Made by a program: the position numbers and the translations under genes
DNA from: Cercis canadensis
Lineage: Eukaryota > Streptophyta > Magnoliopsida > Fabales > Fabaceae
DNA length: 64,000 nt
Direction: 5' to 3'
Assembly: GCA_003255065.1 (NCBI GenBank)
Contig: QAOA01003636.1
Span: forward strand, 172,772-236,771
Part shown: positions 1 through 11,670 of the stretch, in pieces
How the letters are laid out: each line of letters begins with the position of its first letter
How positions within the stretch are numbered: position 1 is the first letter of the stretch
Notes under the pieces: model-generated
Databases searched by the model: none
Seen by the model: only the letters and a program-made list of their open reading frames with translations
What the model was told of the DNA's origin: nothing

Positions 1-224
1 TTTTGACATGTATGAAAAATGTTTTGAGATTATATTTACTTTTGAAAGGGTGTTGACAGCGCCATAATTTCCATTGAATTTAGTTGTTGAAAATTATTTT
101 GAAAAAAAAGATCATTTACAGTTTTACCAGTTGCATATAATTAAGTGTTTGCAGCTAAGTAAAATCATATCATATGCTGATCCATTTTCTCATTGAGCAA
201 AAGGTATGAAATAAATCAGATTGG

Positions 225-264
<40 letters not shown>

Positions 265-521
265 AAGTAAATAAAAACATTTCTAAGTGTCGTCCAGTAA
301 TAATAAGTTTAGGTAAAATTTGACATATAAATCAGTCATATAATTATTGTATTATAACTATATATATTAATAAAAATAATTAATTAACTATATATAATTC
401 ACACATAATAACTGCATCCATAATAAAATAACCCCTAACAAGACAACAGAACTAGAATATTGTGAGTTGTAGGACATTATATATATGGTTATTTTATTTA
501 TATATATATGATTATTAAGTG
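1..521. other. AT-rich intergenic DNA, no gene seen
   Basis: No coding potential was recognised. The stretch carries an (AT)n tract at about 227-260 and scattered poly-A/T runs. The motif 'ggttattttatttatatata' near 487-507 belongs to a dispersed AT-rich family that recurs at about 38430. Confidence 0.6.
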
Positions 522-1002
522 GGCTCTTTGACACAATTAATGCAGTGTAGAATGTTTTTTACTAAAGTATGGTAGTTTCAAAGTATATTACCGAAATAAT
601 GCATTTTTAAAAAATTCAATTTTTTNAAAAAAAAAAACAAAGTTGGCAGGGATGGGGCCCACCGGACATGCCAAGGGCCCAGTGGCATGTTCTGATTAAA
701 CACGACATGGGTCCCATGGTGTGTCTATCCTTGTATTTTCTTCCTCGGTTTTGCAAACGTGCGGGTCTATTGAAAATGTGCCAAATGACATGCCTTTTAG
801 GGATCTATATGTGGGGACGCACCGTGGGGCTGGTGGAGTGTCCTTTGAGGACGCACCGCGGGGCCTCTAGAGTGTTCGGTGGGGCTTGCAGTCCAGAAAT
901 TTTTTTTATTTTTCAAAAACTACATTATTTTGGTAAATTATTTTCAAACTACATTATTTTGGTATTTAAGTTTTTTAACTACCCTAATCTGGTCAAAGAG
1001 CC
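522..1002. mobile_element. Mutator-like MITE with 9-bp target site duplication
   Basis: The element starts GGCTCTTTGAC and ends GTCAAAGAGCC, an exact 11-bp terminal inverted repeat. The similarity extends imperfectly to roughly 100 bp: both ends carry reverse-complement versions of an 'actacattattttggta' motif. It is flanked by the 9-bp direct repeat tattaagtg at 513-521 and 1003-1011. A 9-bp duplication is typical of Mutator-like elements. The interior (about 645-895) is clearly more GC-rich than its surroundings and contains two copies of a GGACGCACCG-type motif, so it may be captured sequence. It encodes no recognisable transposase; the 114-codon open frame at 668-1012 runs out through the terminus and is not a gene. 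A single N lies at 626. Confidence 0.7.
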
Positions 1003-1011
1003 TATTAAGTG

Positions 1012-1066
1012 ATTGTTAAGCTACCCAAGGGAAATAGCACTACTCCACCAAATTTTGGTGGGACTC
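1012..1066. mobile_element. Fragment of a MITE related to the AHK2-downstream element
   Basis: The bases gttaagctaccc and atagcactactcc match the start of the MITE at 6809-7003 and 23156-23351 (gctaagctaccc and atagcacta). Only one end is visible. It abuts the 522-1002 element, which suggests nested or clustered insertions. Confidence 0.35.
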
Positions 1067-1560
1067 ATGTTTTGAAATTGGTTTAGGGTTTAAGATTTAT
1101 GATTATGTATTAGTTATTTGATTATAATAGACTTGGGATGGTAAATTTGACTGAAATATATATGTAGAAATAGTATAAATGGTGAACATCGCTCCACAAT
1201 ATATACTTTAAACTTTTAAAATTTGTAAATGATTTTTCCATTTTTTTTATCAGACAATATATTTTAGGCTTACTTAATTAAGTAGTACCTTCATAACTCA
1301 GATATCATCTTCAAACGAAGTGTTTACATTGGTGCATAACACATGTTACTATTTATTTCACTCGGAAATATTACAAACACTTCAAATAATGTCTTTTATT
1401 TTTTTTTAAAAAAAATCCAAAGTAATATAAAAATATAAGATATATGCAAATATTTTTTTCCCCTTTTATCACATTTTTTAAGTGTAAGAAAATTAAATCA
1501 ATGGCCTAGCTTTTATCCCCTCCTCCCAACTTATTGTTGCATATATACAGGCGTACTTGG

Positions 1561-1592
<32 letters not shown>

Positions 1593-2794
1593 GAAAATTC
1601 ACAAGGAAAAATAATGGTAGAGATGTTTTAACTTTTATCTACCGATTCTTGGTAGAAAAATTCATTTTGACTCTTTCATTATATTTCTATGCCAAATTTT
1701 AACTAACACTCCATTCAACTCCATTTTCTATATATTCTAAGTGCCCTTTAAAAATGAACCTAAAACACTTGACAGTTTCCTTTTTGGTACATTAGAATAT
1801 ATATATATAGGGCGCTGTAAAGAAAGAATTGACTAAAGAAGGAATTGAATCCCTAACATCAAACTCCTTGATTATTAGGAGTTAGGAACTATCACTAGAC
1901 TTCATGGCAAAGACCAACTTTGATTAGTCAGTCGTGGAGACTCCATGGCAAACTATTTTTTTTTCCCATCAAGAAGGGCAAGAAATAATCAATTATTAAG
2001 CTTCATTTCCTTTCTGATTTTCCAGCTCAGGGCTAACTTGTAAAATATCCATTATCATTTCAATTTTTTCAAGTCATTTACCAGAAAAATCAAATGTCAT
2101 TACCACCAATGTTTAGTCAAAAAAAACTGTCATTAACAGGGGATTTTGAAACCGGAATTGATTCGTAGGAAGAGACCAAGAGAAATTGTTTGGCAAGTCT
2201 TTGTTAATTCTTCCAAATACTTAAGCATTTGGGAATATTATCAAGTTGAAATCTTAGACTACATTTAACGTGTTAAAACTTCTCATGCATAATTCAAAAT
2301 TTTAACTTGTAATCACAGTTGTTTTAAAGTCAATGGATTTCCCTCAATTTTCTCAATAAATTCTCAATTGAATATGCTTGACCTTGGGTTACACTCAATT
2401 AATACATACTTTTTTGTTTTATTACATGAATTTCTCTATGATGTCTTAATCAGAATGTTAAGCTTTATTCAATTACAGGGAGAGTCCATCAAGGACTTTG
2501 ACTTATGTGGAAAAAAACCCCCTTAATTTCAAAATAATGTCTGTAGAATACAAGAATATTAACCATCCAAATCATATTCAAGTTGACTAATGATTTCCTA
2601 GAATATTGGAGAAACCACTAAAAGTCAAGAAAGACAACAAAAAAAAAAACTTGCAATAATATTTATTAACCCTAGATGCTTTTTTCCTCCTTTTGGAGCC
2701 ACATTGAATTCTTGGGTTGGGAGTAATATTTGATGAAAACCTGAACTTAATATGGCATGGTGTTTCTGATTGTGGAAAGTAATATTTGAAGCAT
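1067..2794. other. AT-rich intergenic DNA, no gene seen
   Basis: No open frame of convincing length or composition is present on either strand. The region holds poly-A/T runs and an A/T-rich minisatellite-like patch at about 1563-1592 (repeats of 'aaaaataaa'). Confidence 0.5.
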
Positions 2795-2804
2795 ATTACT
2801 TTAC

Positions 2805-3006
2805 TAACAAGCGCTTAGTTCAACTGGTAACAAGTTAAATTTTGGATGTGTGCTTTTGGCTGTGGTCAAGGGTTTGAGGCTCAATGAGAGTATTGTTGAG
2901 AGAAAAGAAACTGTAATTGCTCTAACCTTCAAATGAGATTAAGCTCACGCCAATTTGATAAAGTAAGGATATTTGTGGTATTAACAAAAAAAAAAAAAAA
3001 AAGCCC
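2805..3006 (+). mobile_element. tRNA-derived SINE
   Basis: The head carries an RNA polymerase III A-box-like TAGTTCAACTGG (about 2816-2827) and a B-box-like GGTTTGAGGCTC (about 2872-2883). The element ends in a 17-18 base poly-A tail at about 2985-3002. The 10-bp sequence attactttac occurs just upstream (2795-2804) and just downstream (3007-3016), which fits a target site duplication. This is the classic layout of a plant SINE inserted on the plus strand. The family name cannot be assigned by eye. Confidence 0.7.
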
Positions 3007-3623
3007 ATTACTTTACCACTCTAGCTAGGACCTGCTATAATATTTCAAGCCCATTTGCTTACACTATTTAATTCCCAAGAATATTTCTAAACAAAGTAAA
3101 TTTTGTTATGCTCCAAGTCTAACTAGTTCAAGACAATTGAAATTTATTGAATCACAAAAGGCTAAGCCCAGTTAACTTAATAAGTAGATCTTTTGATGCT
3201 TATATACTATCATCTACTCCCAAGCTTGATTTACAACAAACATATATTTCTAGAAATATAGTAAATTTTGTAGCGCTTCGAGCCCAACTAGCAGAAGATC
3301 ATTGAAATCGATTAAACCAAAGAGACTAAGCTGAGTCAACTTAATGAGTAGCCATTTTATGCTTATATAATATCATCTACTCATGCATCAATGCAAAAAG
3401 AAGAAATCAACTAAATTCAGTAGGATACAAAGCTAGTTTGCAAGACAAGATTTTAATAACTAGTTGGAAAAAAAAAATAGCAGACAAGATTTGAATAACT
3501 TTCTCAGCTTTCGGCTAAGATCAACTACATTTCTGATTGGGATTTCATGAACCTCAAGGGTGGGAATATGAGTTCTAGTTCTGTTGCAGGCATTTTCAAG
3601 TCTTCAAATTAATACCCTTTCAA

Positions 3624-4960
3624 TCAGGGAATGAAACCATAGTGGCAAGAGGCATGACCTGCAAGAGCAAACAAGAAAAAGAATGATTCTAAATGGGCCA
3701 GTCAAAAAGTTATATATATTATTAAATGCTTTTTTTTTTTTCTGAAAACTTGTATCATTGATTTGCTTCACATATGTTTCAATTTACCAAAAAAAAAAAA
3801 TGGTCATGTCAATTGATTCCAATTTTTTCTTTCGGCACTGAGAGTCTTAGAGAACATATCATATTAGCAGTAATATCCTTACCTAACAACTTGACCTTAC
3901 GCAAATTAAAGTGTTTTAACTTCTTATTAGCATAGGATAGCTTTCCTATAACATAACACCATGCACATGATTTGAATTAAGTCCACGTGGCTCCACACAT
4001 TTTTATTCCTAATGAATTTGTGCATAAAGATAACCTTTTTTTTTTATATATAATTATAAAGATGACTAACATATATTGATTTAACACTAAATATAACTTC
4101 TACCATCATGACGTGCTACCCTTACTTTTTTTCTAGTTTGTTTCTTTCTTTTTTACCCCTTTTCCTGCCATGATTTAAGCTAAACTAATTATAATTAGCT
4201 CACACATGGCTGCCATTTTCTAAGCACATGGCCAGGTCCCTTTTTGCACACAATGCCATGTGATTAACACACGTCTTACTTAAAACAGAGTATAGAGAGG
4301 CAAAGAGCAGTTATCAGGAATTGTTTAATACTTACTTGGATCTTGTTCTGTTGTGACGGCAGCACCTTTGAAGAAACAAGAACCACCTCTGTGCTTGAAC
4401 TTCTGAAAATAGCTGTTGAAGGCATAGGAAGCATGGTCTCTTACAGTATTTGGGAAATAGCAAGGTTGGTTCACTTGAATTTGACTACAATCTGCTCCTC
4501 CTCTCCCACAAGCCCAATCTAAAGCTGCTTGCAGTTCATCATCTGGAGTCTGCTCATCAGCAATGCACCATTGCTCGTATTCACCATACACTGCACGTAA
4601 TGCAGAAACATACATTGTTAGATATAAAAACTATTCTCGAGTTTGCACTTAATAATTTAAGCATTTAGGTTAAATTGGTTTTTCGCATACATTTGAGAAA
4701 AAACATTACGTAAAGATATTATGTATGAGAGAAAAATTAAAAAAAGATAAGCGCATTACAATGTCCACATTTTCAAAGGAAATTGTTCAGTATCAGTATA
4801 TATTTGTCAAAAACTGAACATCTTATAGCATTAAAAAAAAAGTTGTAATGAAAGGGTTTTGAAAATTTCTAGAGGAAGTAGGGTTCTGTTTACCTGTTTG
4901 TAGTGGAATCATGGACAGAAGAAACAGGGAAAGCATTAACTTCAATAGCAAGGTTGCCAT
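3624..4960 (-). CDS. X8-domain (carbohydrate-binding) secreted protein, copy A
   Basis: There are three exons: 4894-4960 (start ATG at 4960), 4336-4590 and 3624-3658 (stop). All junctions are GT-AG and keep frame, giving 118 aa. Residues 1-22 are a hydrophobic signal peptide (starting [15 protein letters not shown]). The rest is one X8 domain with the expected six cysteines: QWC, WACG, DCS, PCY, GSC and a final SCHYGF in the short last exon. X8 domains bind beta-1,3-glucan (callose). Short secreted single-X8 proteins include plasmodesmal callose-binding proteins, but there is no clear C-terminal GPI signal here, so a plasmodesmal role is only a possibility. A nearly identical copy lies at 19988-21329. 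Relative to it, exon 2 differs by K versus R and F versus L plus at least one silent change. Confidence 0.85.
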
Positions 4961-6808
4961 TGTTGAAGAAGAAGGAAGAAGATAAAGTTTGCTGAAAGAG
5001 ACTCTTATAGCATAGCCAAGACAAGAGCAATTAGGGTACCTATTTAGTGGAAGAAAGGGGCATGTAGTTATGTGCTTGTTGGTGCTTCTAATGGGCAAGA
5101 AGGGAATTTTATATTCCTTTATTGGTGGAATAAGCAGTATCAGATTGAAAGTGGATTCTAAGCAAACAATCTATCACTATCCTATCTACAAGTTGTGGTG
5201 ACCACAAATGTATCCCACAAAAGAACTGAGCTTTAACAAAATAAGACTATCTCTCATGCTACTCTTCCTATTTCTGCGGCTATATGTAGCCATATGCTTC
5301 TTCAGGACAAAAATTGAAGAAAGATTATATTTTTCAGCTTTCTTTTCCATTGGCTGTTTGTTCCAACTCAACAAGGTTTCACTTTGTCTTCTCAGTGACC
5401 ATGTGTGATTTATCTCATTTCCTTGAGTTCAGTATTATGGGATGCTAGAACTTAGCATAAAAGATCCAATAATATTAAAAAAAAAAATTATCTTCTAAGT
5501 AAATGTTTACCACAAAGTGTGAAATGACTTAAATATTTTAATATTACGTGATTATTCTATTTATATTTAAATATGATAACCACATATATAAACAAAATAA
5601 TTTTATAGCATCAATAAATATTTTGATAATTTCTTATGGTGTAACAAGTATTTACTTGAAAAACACACTCTTTTAATATCATTGAGTATTTTATGTCAAA
5701 TTCTAACACCGTATAATAATAAACTCTTTCCTCTTTTGGCTCAAAGAATGAAGTCATGACCATATATCCACCAAGAGAAATGTTTATTCGCACAGTTACA
5801 TTTCACACTGGGTTAAACTAAGTGAATTGGTAAATTTTAACCATACAAGAAAAAATTAAAGTGAGCCAAATTCAGTTTAAATTGTGTCAACTCTACGCAT
5901 GGGTGAAGACCGTGAAGTTGTGAAAAGATGCAATGTCCAAGTAGCTTTACTCTTCTGCCCCTCACCTTTTCTTTATTTCCTTTCTTTTTTCTTTTTTCTT
6001 TTTTTATTGCTTTTTTTCAAGGAAAAAAAAAAAAAAGAAATATTCTTAGTCCGGTGCTTATGTTCTGCTGTACGTCATCCACCAAAATCCGCAGCCTTAC
6101 TTTTGGCTCTATGACTGATCAACTCACAGGGAGTGCATGTTTCTGCCTTTATGAAAAATAGAATAAAATTCTACCCAAAAAAAACAAAAGAAAAAGAGAA
6201 TAAAATCACATTGCCAGTCCTTGAGTGGTAACTTAAAATCCAAGAAAACTCAATCTAAAATCATTTCTGAAAACTCAAGCAAGATATATACTTCATTTTA
6301 CTGTATCAATATATATATATATATATATGCAACAACTTAGCTTTACATGTTTCTTACAAAATTGAGGGATCAAATACATGTTGTTCCTTCCATCTTAGCC
6401 CCAAAATATTGAATGATGCTATCACCATAACTTTTAAGTTATCCTACTTGTCCCAAATGAATATAGACAAAAGGAAAAGGAAAGAATTGATAAAAAAAAA
6501 AAAAAAAAAAGGGGGAACAAAGCCATGTTATGTACAAAAAATTCCATAAGTCTCTTGTTGACCTCCTCCTGTCATTCCATGAGTGGTAACAATACAATGT
6601 AGAATGGATGAAACAAACTGACCGAGCAACTTCATTTGGCTCCCCAGCTCTTGCTAGTTAAATGCACTCAAAATCAGTTTCCTGCAAAATAAAAAATAAA
6701 AAAAAAAGGCAATTATAAGTAAGCATTAAAAAGTAACTAGCCTTATAAAGCTTCATAAAAAAAAAGGGTCTATGAAGTGTAAACATGCTCAATTGAGTAT
6801 AATGAACC
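4961..6808. other. X8 copy A promoter and intergenic DNA
   Basis: Non-coding. Reading on the minus strand, the expected TATA position about 80 bp upstream of the X8 start (5041-5047) reads CTAAATA, where copy B has CTATATA. The region also carries 'ataaccacatatataaac'-type AT repeats at about 5575-5600, poly-A runs at about 6010-6035 and 6492-6510, and an (AT)n tract at about 6308-6328. No gene was recognised. Confidence 0.5.
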
Positions 6809-7003
6809 GATGGCTGCTAAGCTACCCTTCCTTCAAGGGGGATAGCACTACCTCATGCCCTTGTTTGAGGGGGTTCGGGTGGAACCTATATCCCAAAATT
6901 AATGTCGTTCAAAGATCTCAAAAAAACAAGAGTTGCCAAAACCCCCTCAATGAGGGGTGGGGTAGCACTACCCCTTTAAAGGGAGGGTAGCTTAGCAACC
7001 ACC
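6809..7003. mobile_element. Mutator-like MITE downstream of pseudo-AHK2, copy A
   Basis: The ends are inverted repeats of about 33 bp, gatggctgctaagctaccc at the left and ggtagcttagcaaccacc at the right. The 9-bp direct repeat taatgaacc flanks it at 6800-6808 and 7004-7012. The element is about 195 bp and non-coding. Copy B sits at the same place in the duplicated segment (23156-23351), so the insertion predates the segmental duplication. Confidence 0.75.
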
Positions 7004-7320
7004 TAATGAACCACAGCACTTGATGGCCGCAAAAAAGAAAGATAAACCACAGCACTTACTATAACAATACAAGGCCATAGCTGAAATCCATGATGCTGAA
7101 TTGACACATTCAATGCAGGAATGCATTTCTTGTCTACAACATCTGCTGGGGTGTTTCCAATCATTACCATATCCAGAGGGAATTTGCCTACAAGAACTCC
7201 ATCTGCTAGCTCTTGCAATTTAAGTATGTAATTGACTCGAGACACTATGCTTTGGAGGTCAATCAACAATTGTCAACAGGGTGCATGCACTAATAATCAA
7301 TGATCATAACCACTTCCACT

Positions 7321-10300
7321 CTATGGATCAAACTTGAAGAAACGTGCCACTGCTGTATAGAGCTGTTCTTCTTCAAATGGCTTCGCCACATAGTCATCCA
7401 TTCCACACTTACTGCACTCCTCATTTGTAGCCTGAATTACATCAGCTGTCATAGCTAATATTGGTGTGTGCCAATAAGCCACACTACCAAACATCTCAGC
7501 TGATGCTTTGCCACATGCAATTTTCTCATTTACCTCGTTCTCCAGACTCCGGACTCGCCGTGTAACTTCAAAAACTGCACCATTTAAGATGAAGAGAATA
7601 TTTGTAAATTATACCTAATCATATGGCAAATATAAAGTAGTCCACCATTACAAGCAAGAGCAAAACTACACATTATCAATTCAACCTCAAATTTACTGTT
7701 CTTCAGGTTAAATATGTGAGTAAGTAATTTTACAAGAATCCTGCCCTGAGATCCTATCAAAAAGGGTATTCAGAATTTACCAATTTTCTTAGATCAGCTA
7801 AACTACCATTTGGCTTAATCAACAAAAAGATAATTATATACTGATACTACTTCCTAACCAAAATGCCTAAAAAAAGTTGCTGATTATGAGGCCAAAACAT
7901 AGTCGATTAATCTATATTATCTTTCCAATGTAACATCTACTGCTTCCTAGGTTCAAGATATGAGTAGATAGCTGTAAATGCTAACATAGCAGCCATTCAG
8001 GTATTTAGCAAACAACTAAGATGCCTCCCTCGATTTGCATTCAAAAGTCTGAAACAAACAAGAAAATTTCAGAACAGGCAAATCAATTACCCATCCATTT
8101 CTGGCATTTGGAGATCCATGAAACAAGCATCAAAATTATGTGGTGGATTAAGTATCTTTAGAGCAGCCTTGCCGCCATTCACACAGGTAACTATTGCCCC
8201 ATATTTCTGCAGAACACCTTCTGCAACTTTTCTGTTCACTGCATTGTCATCAACCACCAAAATTCGTTTCTGCATTAGCAAGTTCCCCAGATTAGATGCT
8301 TTCTTTCTATATATTTGCCTTTCTTCACTTCCAAGGGCTTCTCTGTAGTAGCGAATCACAACATCAAGCCAAAGAGGTTTTATTATTATATCATCTACAA
8401 CACCAGCAGATTTTAGCTCATCACGTTCATTGGGACTAAGGTGGGTGGCCAAGAGAAAAATCTTGGGAAAAATAATTGGGTCATCTTTCATGCCATTCTG
8501 TCTGTGTTTTGATGGAACATAATATGCTACGTTCCTTATCCCAAACATCCTTTTCTAAAAGCATCATGGCCAACTGTGTAGACATACTGAAAAGAAAAAG
8601 AGTAATTGTTTAGCTAAAAAAACAAACACAATTTACCATAAGAATTTTCAATTTTCCAGAAATCAAAAGCCTTCACGTTTACTTTTTTGGTAAAACAAAA
8701 TATATCAAATGCTCTTTCTGCACGTACACAGAAAGGCCCTAACATGTGAATCTTCAACTTTTAAACTTGAGCAATTACCACTTTTAAGGAAATGAAAATT
8801 GTCATAAAAAAAAAATTCAGAAGAACCAATTGATGCTAAGAACAGTAAGTGTCTCAAATTTACAATAAACTTCAAATAGTTAATCATGAGGAGAACATCT
8901 AGCAATGTTCATTCCCCATATAAAACAAGTATGTAGTGAGGATGAGTTCAATTTTAACCCCTTTTTTTATGTGATAAAACAGATTGAACACAATATTTCC
9001 ACAAAGCATGTGATACAGATAATTTATACTGTATCATTATATATATTTATTCAGTAAATGACCAGCACAAATGAAATTTTCTAAGGCTATCTTTCAAGAT
9101 AACTTAAAAGCAATAGTCTTCATTTTCTTTTTTTCTTTTTGGGAATGCTTTTAAAAGGTCAAGTTCTTCTGGTTTGTTGCACATTCAGGTGACCTGAATT
9201 TTAATTTCAACTGCCAAAATGAGAAATTACCTCTTGTTACTAGATAGATAAGAGTATGCCGATTTCAGACTAAAAGTTACATTGACAGACATCCCCAACC
9301 TCTGCAGATAATATCTTGTGACCTCGGCTCGGATGTTTCTTCTATCTACCACTAATGCTCTCAATCCTTGGAACTCTGAAAAAAAAGGAGAGTACTGCTG
9401 CCACTTGGCATCCAGAGACGCGGTTTCTCCTTTTCTGAAAATTCCAGTGAATGTAAAAGTACTGCCAATACCAGGATCACTTACAAATCCAATTTCTCCT
9501 CCCATGAGATCAACTAGACATTTACTAATGCTCAGTCCTATTCCAGTCCCACCATAGGTTCGTGAGGTGGAACTATCAGCCTGCATAAAAGGCGTGAATA
9601 TGCGGTTTTGTGCATCTACAGGAATTCCTATACCTGTATCCTCAACTGTTACTAATAATTGAATAATTTCAGGCTCATCTATCAAATTTATGTCGCTTAG
9701 CTTTTTGAAATTTTCCCAGCTTTTCCATCTGTTGACTACAGGAAACCCACTCAATGTATTATAATCTCTGTCTAACATGTCCTGATCCAGGTTTAAACCT
9801 TGTCTCAGCACTGAATCCATAATATAAAGTGGGCTCCTTACTTCATCCGCCAGATGAAATGAGACAAATACATGTCCTTTGTCGTGAGTGAACTGAAATG
9901 TAACAAGTAAAATAATGAACAAAATTATGAACCAACAATAAACTTTTGAGACATAAGCTGCACCAAGAGGGCCTAAGTATAGTTATATGATTAGGCAGAT
10001 TTAGTATAAGATTAAATTGTTGTTCAGAAAGATAGAGTCTAATTCCTTTCATAACCATGAATTATAAAGTTCCATCATAGTTCATTATCATATAAGAAAC
10101 AGTGCAGTAATGATCAAAGTGAGTAGAATCCCCAAGCAATTTGAAAGGTAGTTAGCTTGACTGGAAGAAGCACATGAAACTTATGAGACATTATACGAGA
10201 AACAGCAAAGAAAAATGGCCTCCCTAGGGTAATGGAGGAAGCCACTTTTCTTCATTTACTCTGCTTTCATGCCTCAAATACAATGAGAAAAGGCACCCAA

Positions 10301-11076
10301 ACACTTATTTAAGAAGACAAGGTCCTCAAAGACTAATTGACATAGTAGATGGTAAACATCTAATTGTAGGCCACAATTCACAAACAATACGTACGCAGCA
10401 ATGGTGAAAATTTTGTGCTCTATTTCTAGCATCATCAAGTTAGAATGGGAAGCTGGAAATGAGTCAAACCAACAAGTGCAGCAAGAAACATAGCAAACTT
10501 TAAGCGAATTCCCAAAAAGATTAGTAATTGTTTGCTGGAACCGTTTAGGATCACCAATGACAACTTCAGGCATCTGATTGGATACGTAAGCAGCCAACTG
10601 TTCTCGCCCAAAAGAATAAAGGAACAAGTTTATATAAGAATTGATATCCAACTATTACAGAAGGAACAAAAAGTCTAGAAGCCAAAAAATTAGGTCTTAC
10701 CTCAATTCTTTTCTCATTAGATTTTACTGAGAAAAGTGATAGAACTTCATCTAAAATAGCACGTGGATCAAAAGCTACAGCATCAAGTTCAAGCTTGCCG
10801 GCCTTGATCTTAGCCTGATCAAGAACCTCATTTATCACTGATATAAGATCTTTACCACTTCCATGAGCAGTTTCGGCATAATCCATCTGGTTTTCATCAA
10901 GTTCCGTGTCCATCAACATTTGCAACATACCTGGAAAATTATTGGAAACAGTCTACCGTTACCTAGACTTGACTCTTGACGAGCAGGGAAGCATCTATGT
11001 TAACATCAAATACTTCTCATTTACCTAAAACACCATTCATTGGAGTCCTGATCTCATGTGAAACCGTTGCAAGAAA
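7321..11076 (-). pseudogene. AHK2-type cytokinin receptor pseudogene, copy A part 1 (exons 8-13)
   Basis: Exons matching the intact gene are at 11025-11076 (exon 8, H-box), 10701-10930 (9), 10499-10597 (10), 9231-9892 (11), 8091-8586 (12) and 7321-7574 (13). They encode the histidine kinase core and receiver of an AHK2-like receptor. Exon 12 is 2 bp shorter than the intact 498-bp exon (gtctgtgttttgatgg versus gtctgtgtttcttgatgg). Reading on in the expected frame reaches a TGA a few codons later, before the receiver. Exon 13 has one extra base at its acceptor end (five instead of four A on the plus strand), which on its own would create an immediate TGA. Exon 10 carries V-to-F in the N-box region (NLFGNS). 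The sensor exons are absent. Unless these are base-calling errors, no complete receptor can be made. Confidence 0.85.
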
Positions 11077-11118
11077 CTAGAAAAGGGGAAACAAATATTA
11101 AGGTTAAGGTAAAATATT

Positions 11119-11670
11119 NNNNNNNNNNNNNNNNNNNNNNNNNNNNNNNNNNNNNNNNNNNNNNNNNNNNNNNNNNNNNNNNNNNNNNNNNNNNNNNNNN
11201 NNNNNNNNNNNNNNNNNNNNNNNNNNNNNNNNNNNNNNNNNNNNNNNNNNNNNNNNNNNNNNNNNNNNNNNNNNNNNNNNNNNNNNNNNNNNNNNNNNNN
11301 NNNNNNNNNNNNNNNNNNNNNNNNNNNNNNNNNNNNNNNNNNNNNNNNNNNNNNNNNNNNNNNNNNNNNNNNNNNNNNNNNNNNNNNNNNNNNNNNNNNN
11401 NNNNNNNNNNNNNNNNNNNNNNNNNNNNNNNNNNNNNNNNNNNNNNNNNNNNNNNNNNNNNNNNNNNNNNNNNNNNNNNNNNNNNNNNNNNNNNNNNNNN
11501 NNNNNNNNNNNNNNNNNNNNNNNNNNNNNNNNNNNNNNNNNNNNNNNNNNNNNNNNNNNNNNNNNNNNNNNNNNNNNNNNNNNNNNNNNNNNNNNNNNNN
11601 NNNNNNNNNNNNNNNNNNNNNNNNNNNNNNNNNNNNNNNNNNNNNNNNNNNNNNNNNNNNNNNNNNNNNN
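11119..11670. other. Assembly gap (552 N)
   Basis: A run of N separates two overlapping pieces of the AHK2 pseudogene. Sequence left of the gap ends in intron 7. Sequence right of it restarts inside exon 11, so about 1.8 kb of gene sequence is present on both sides. Confidence 0.95.

Noticed and set aside
668..1012. 114-codon plus-strand open frame
   Set aside because: It lies inside the MITE at 522-1002 and runs through its terminus; composition and context do not support a gene.
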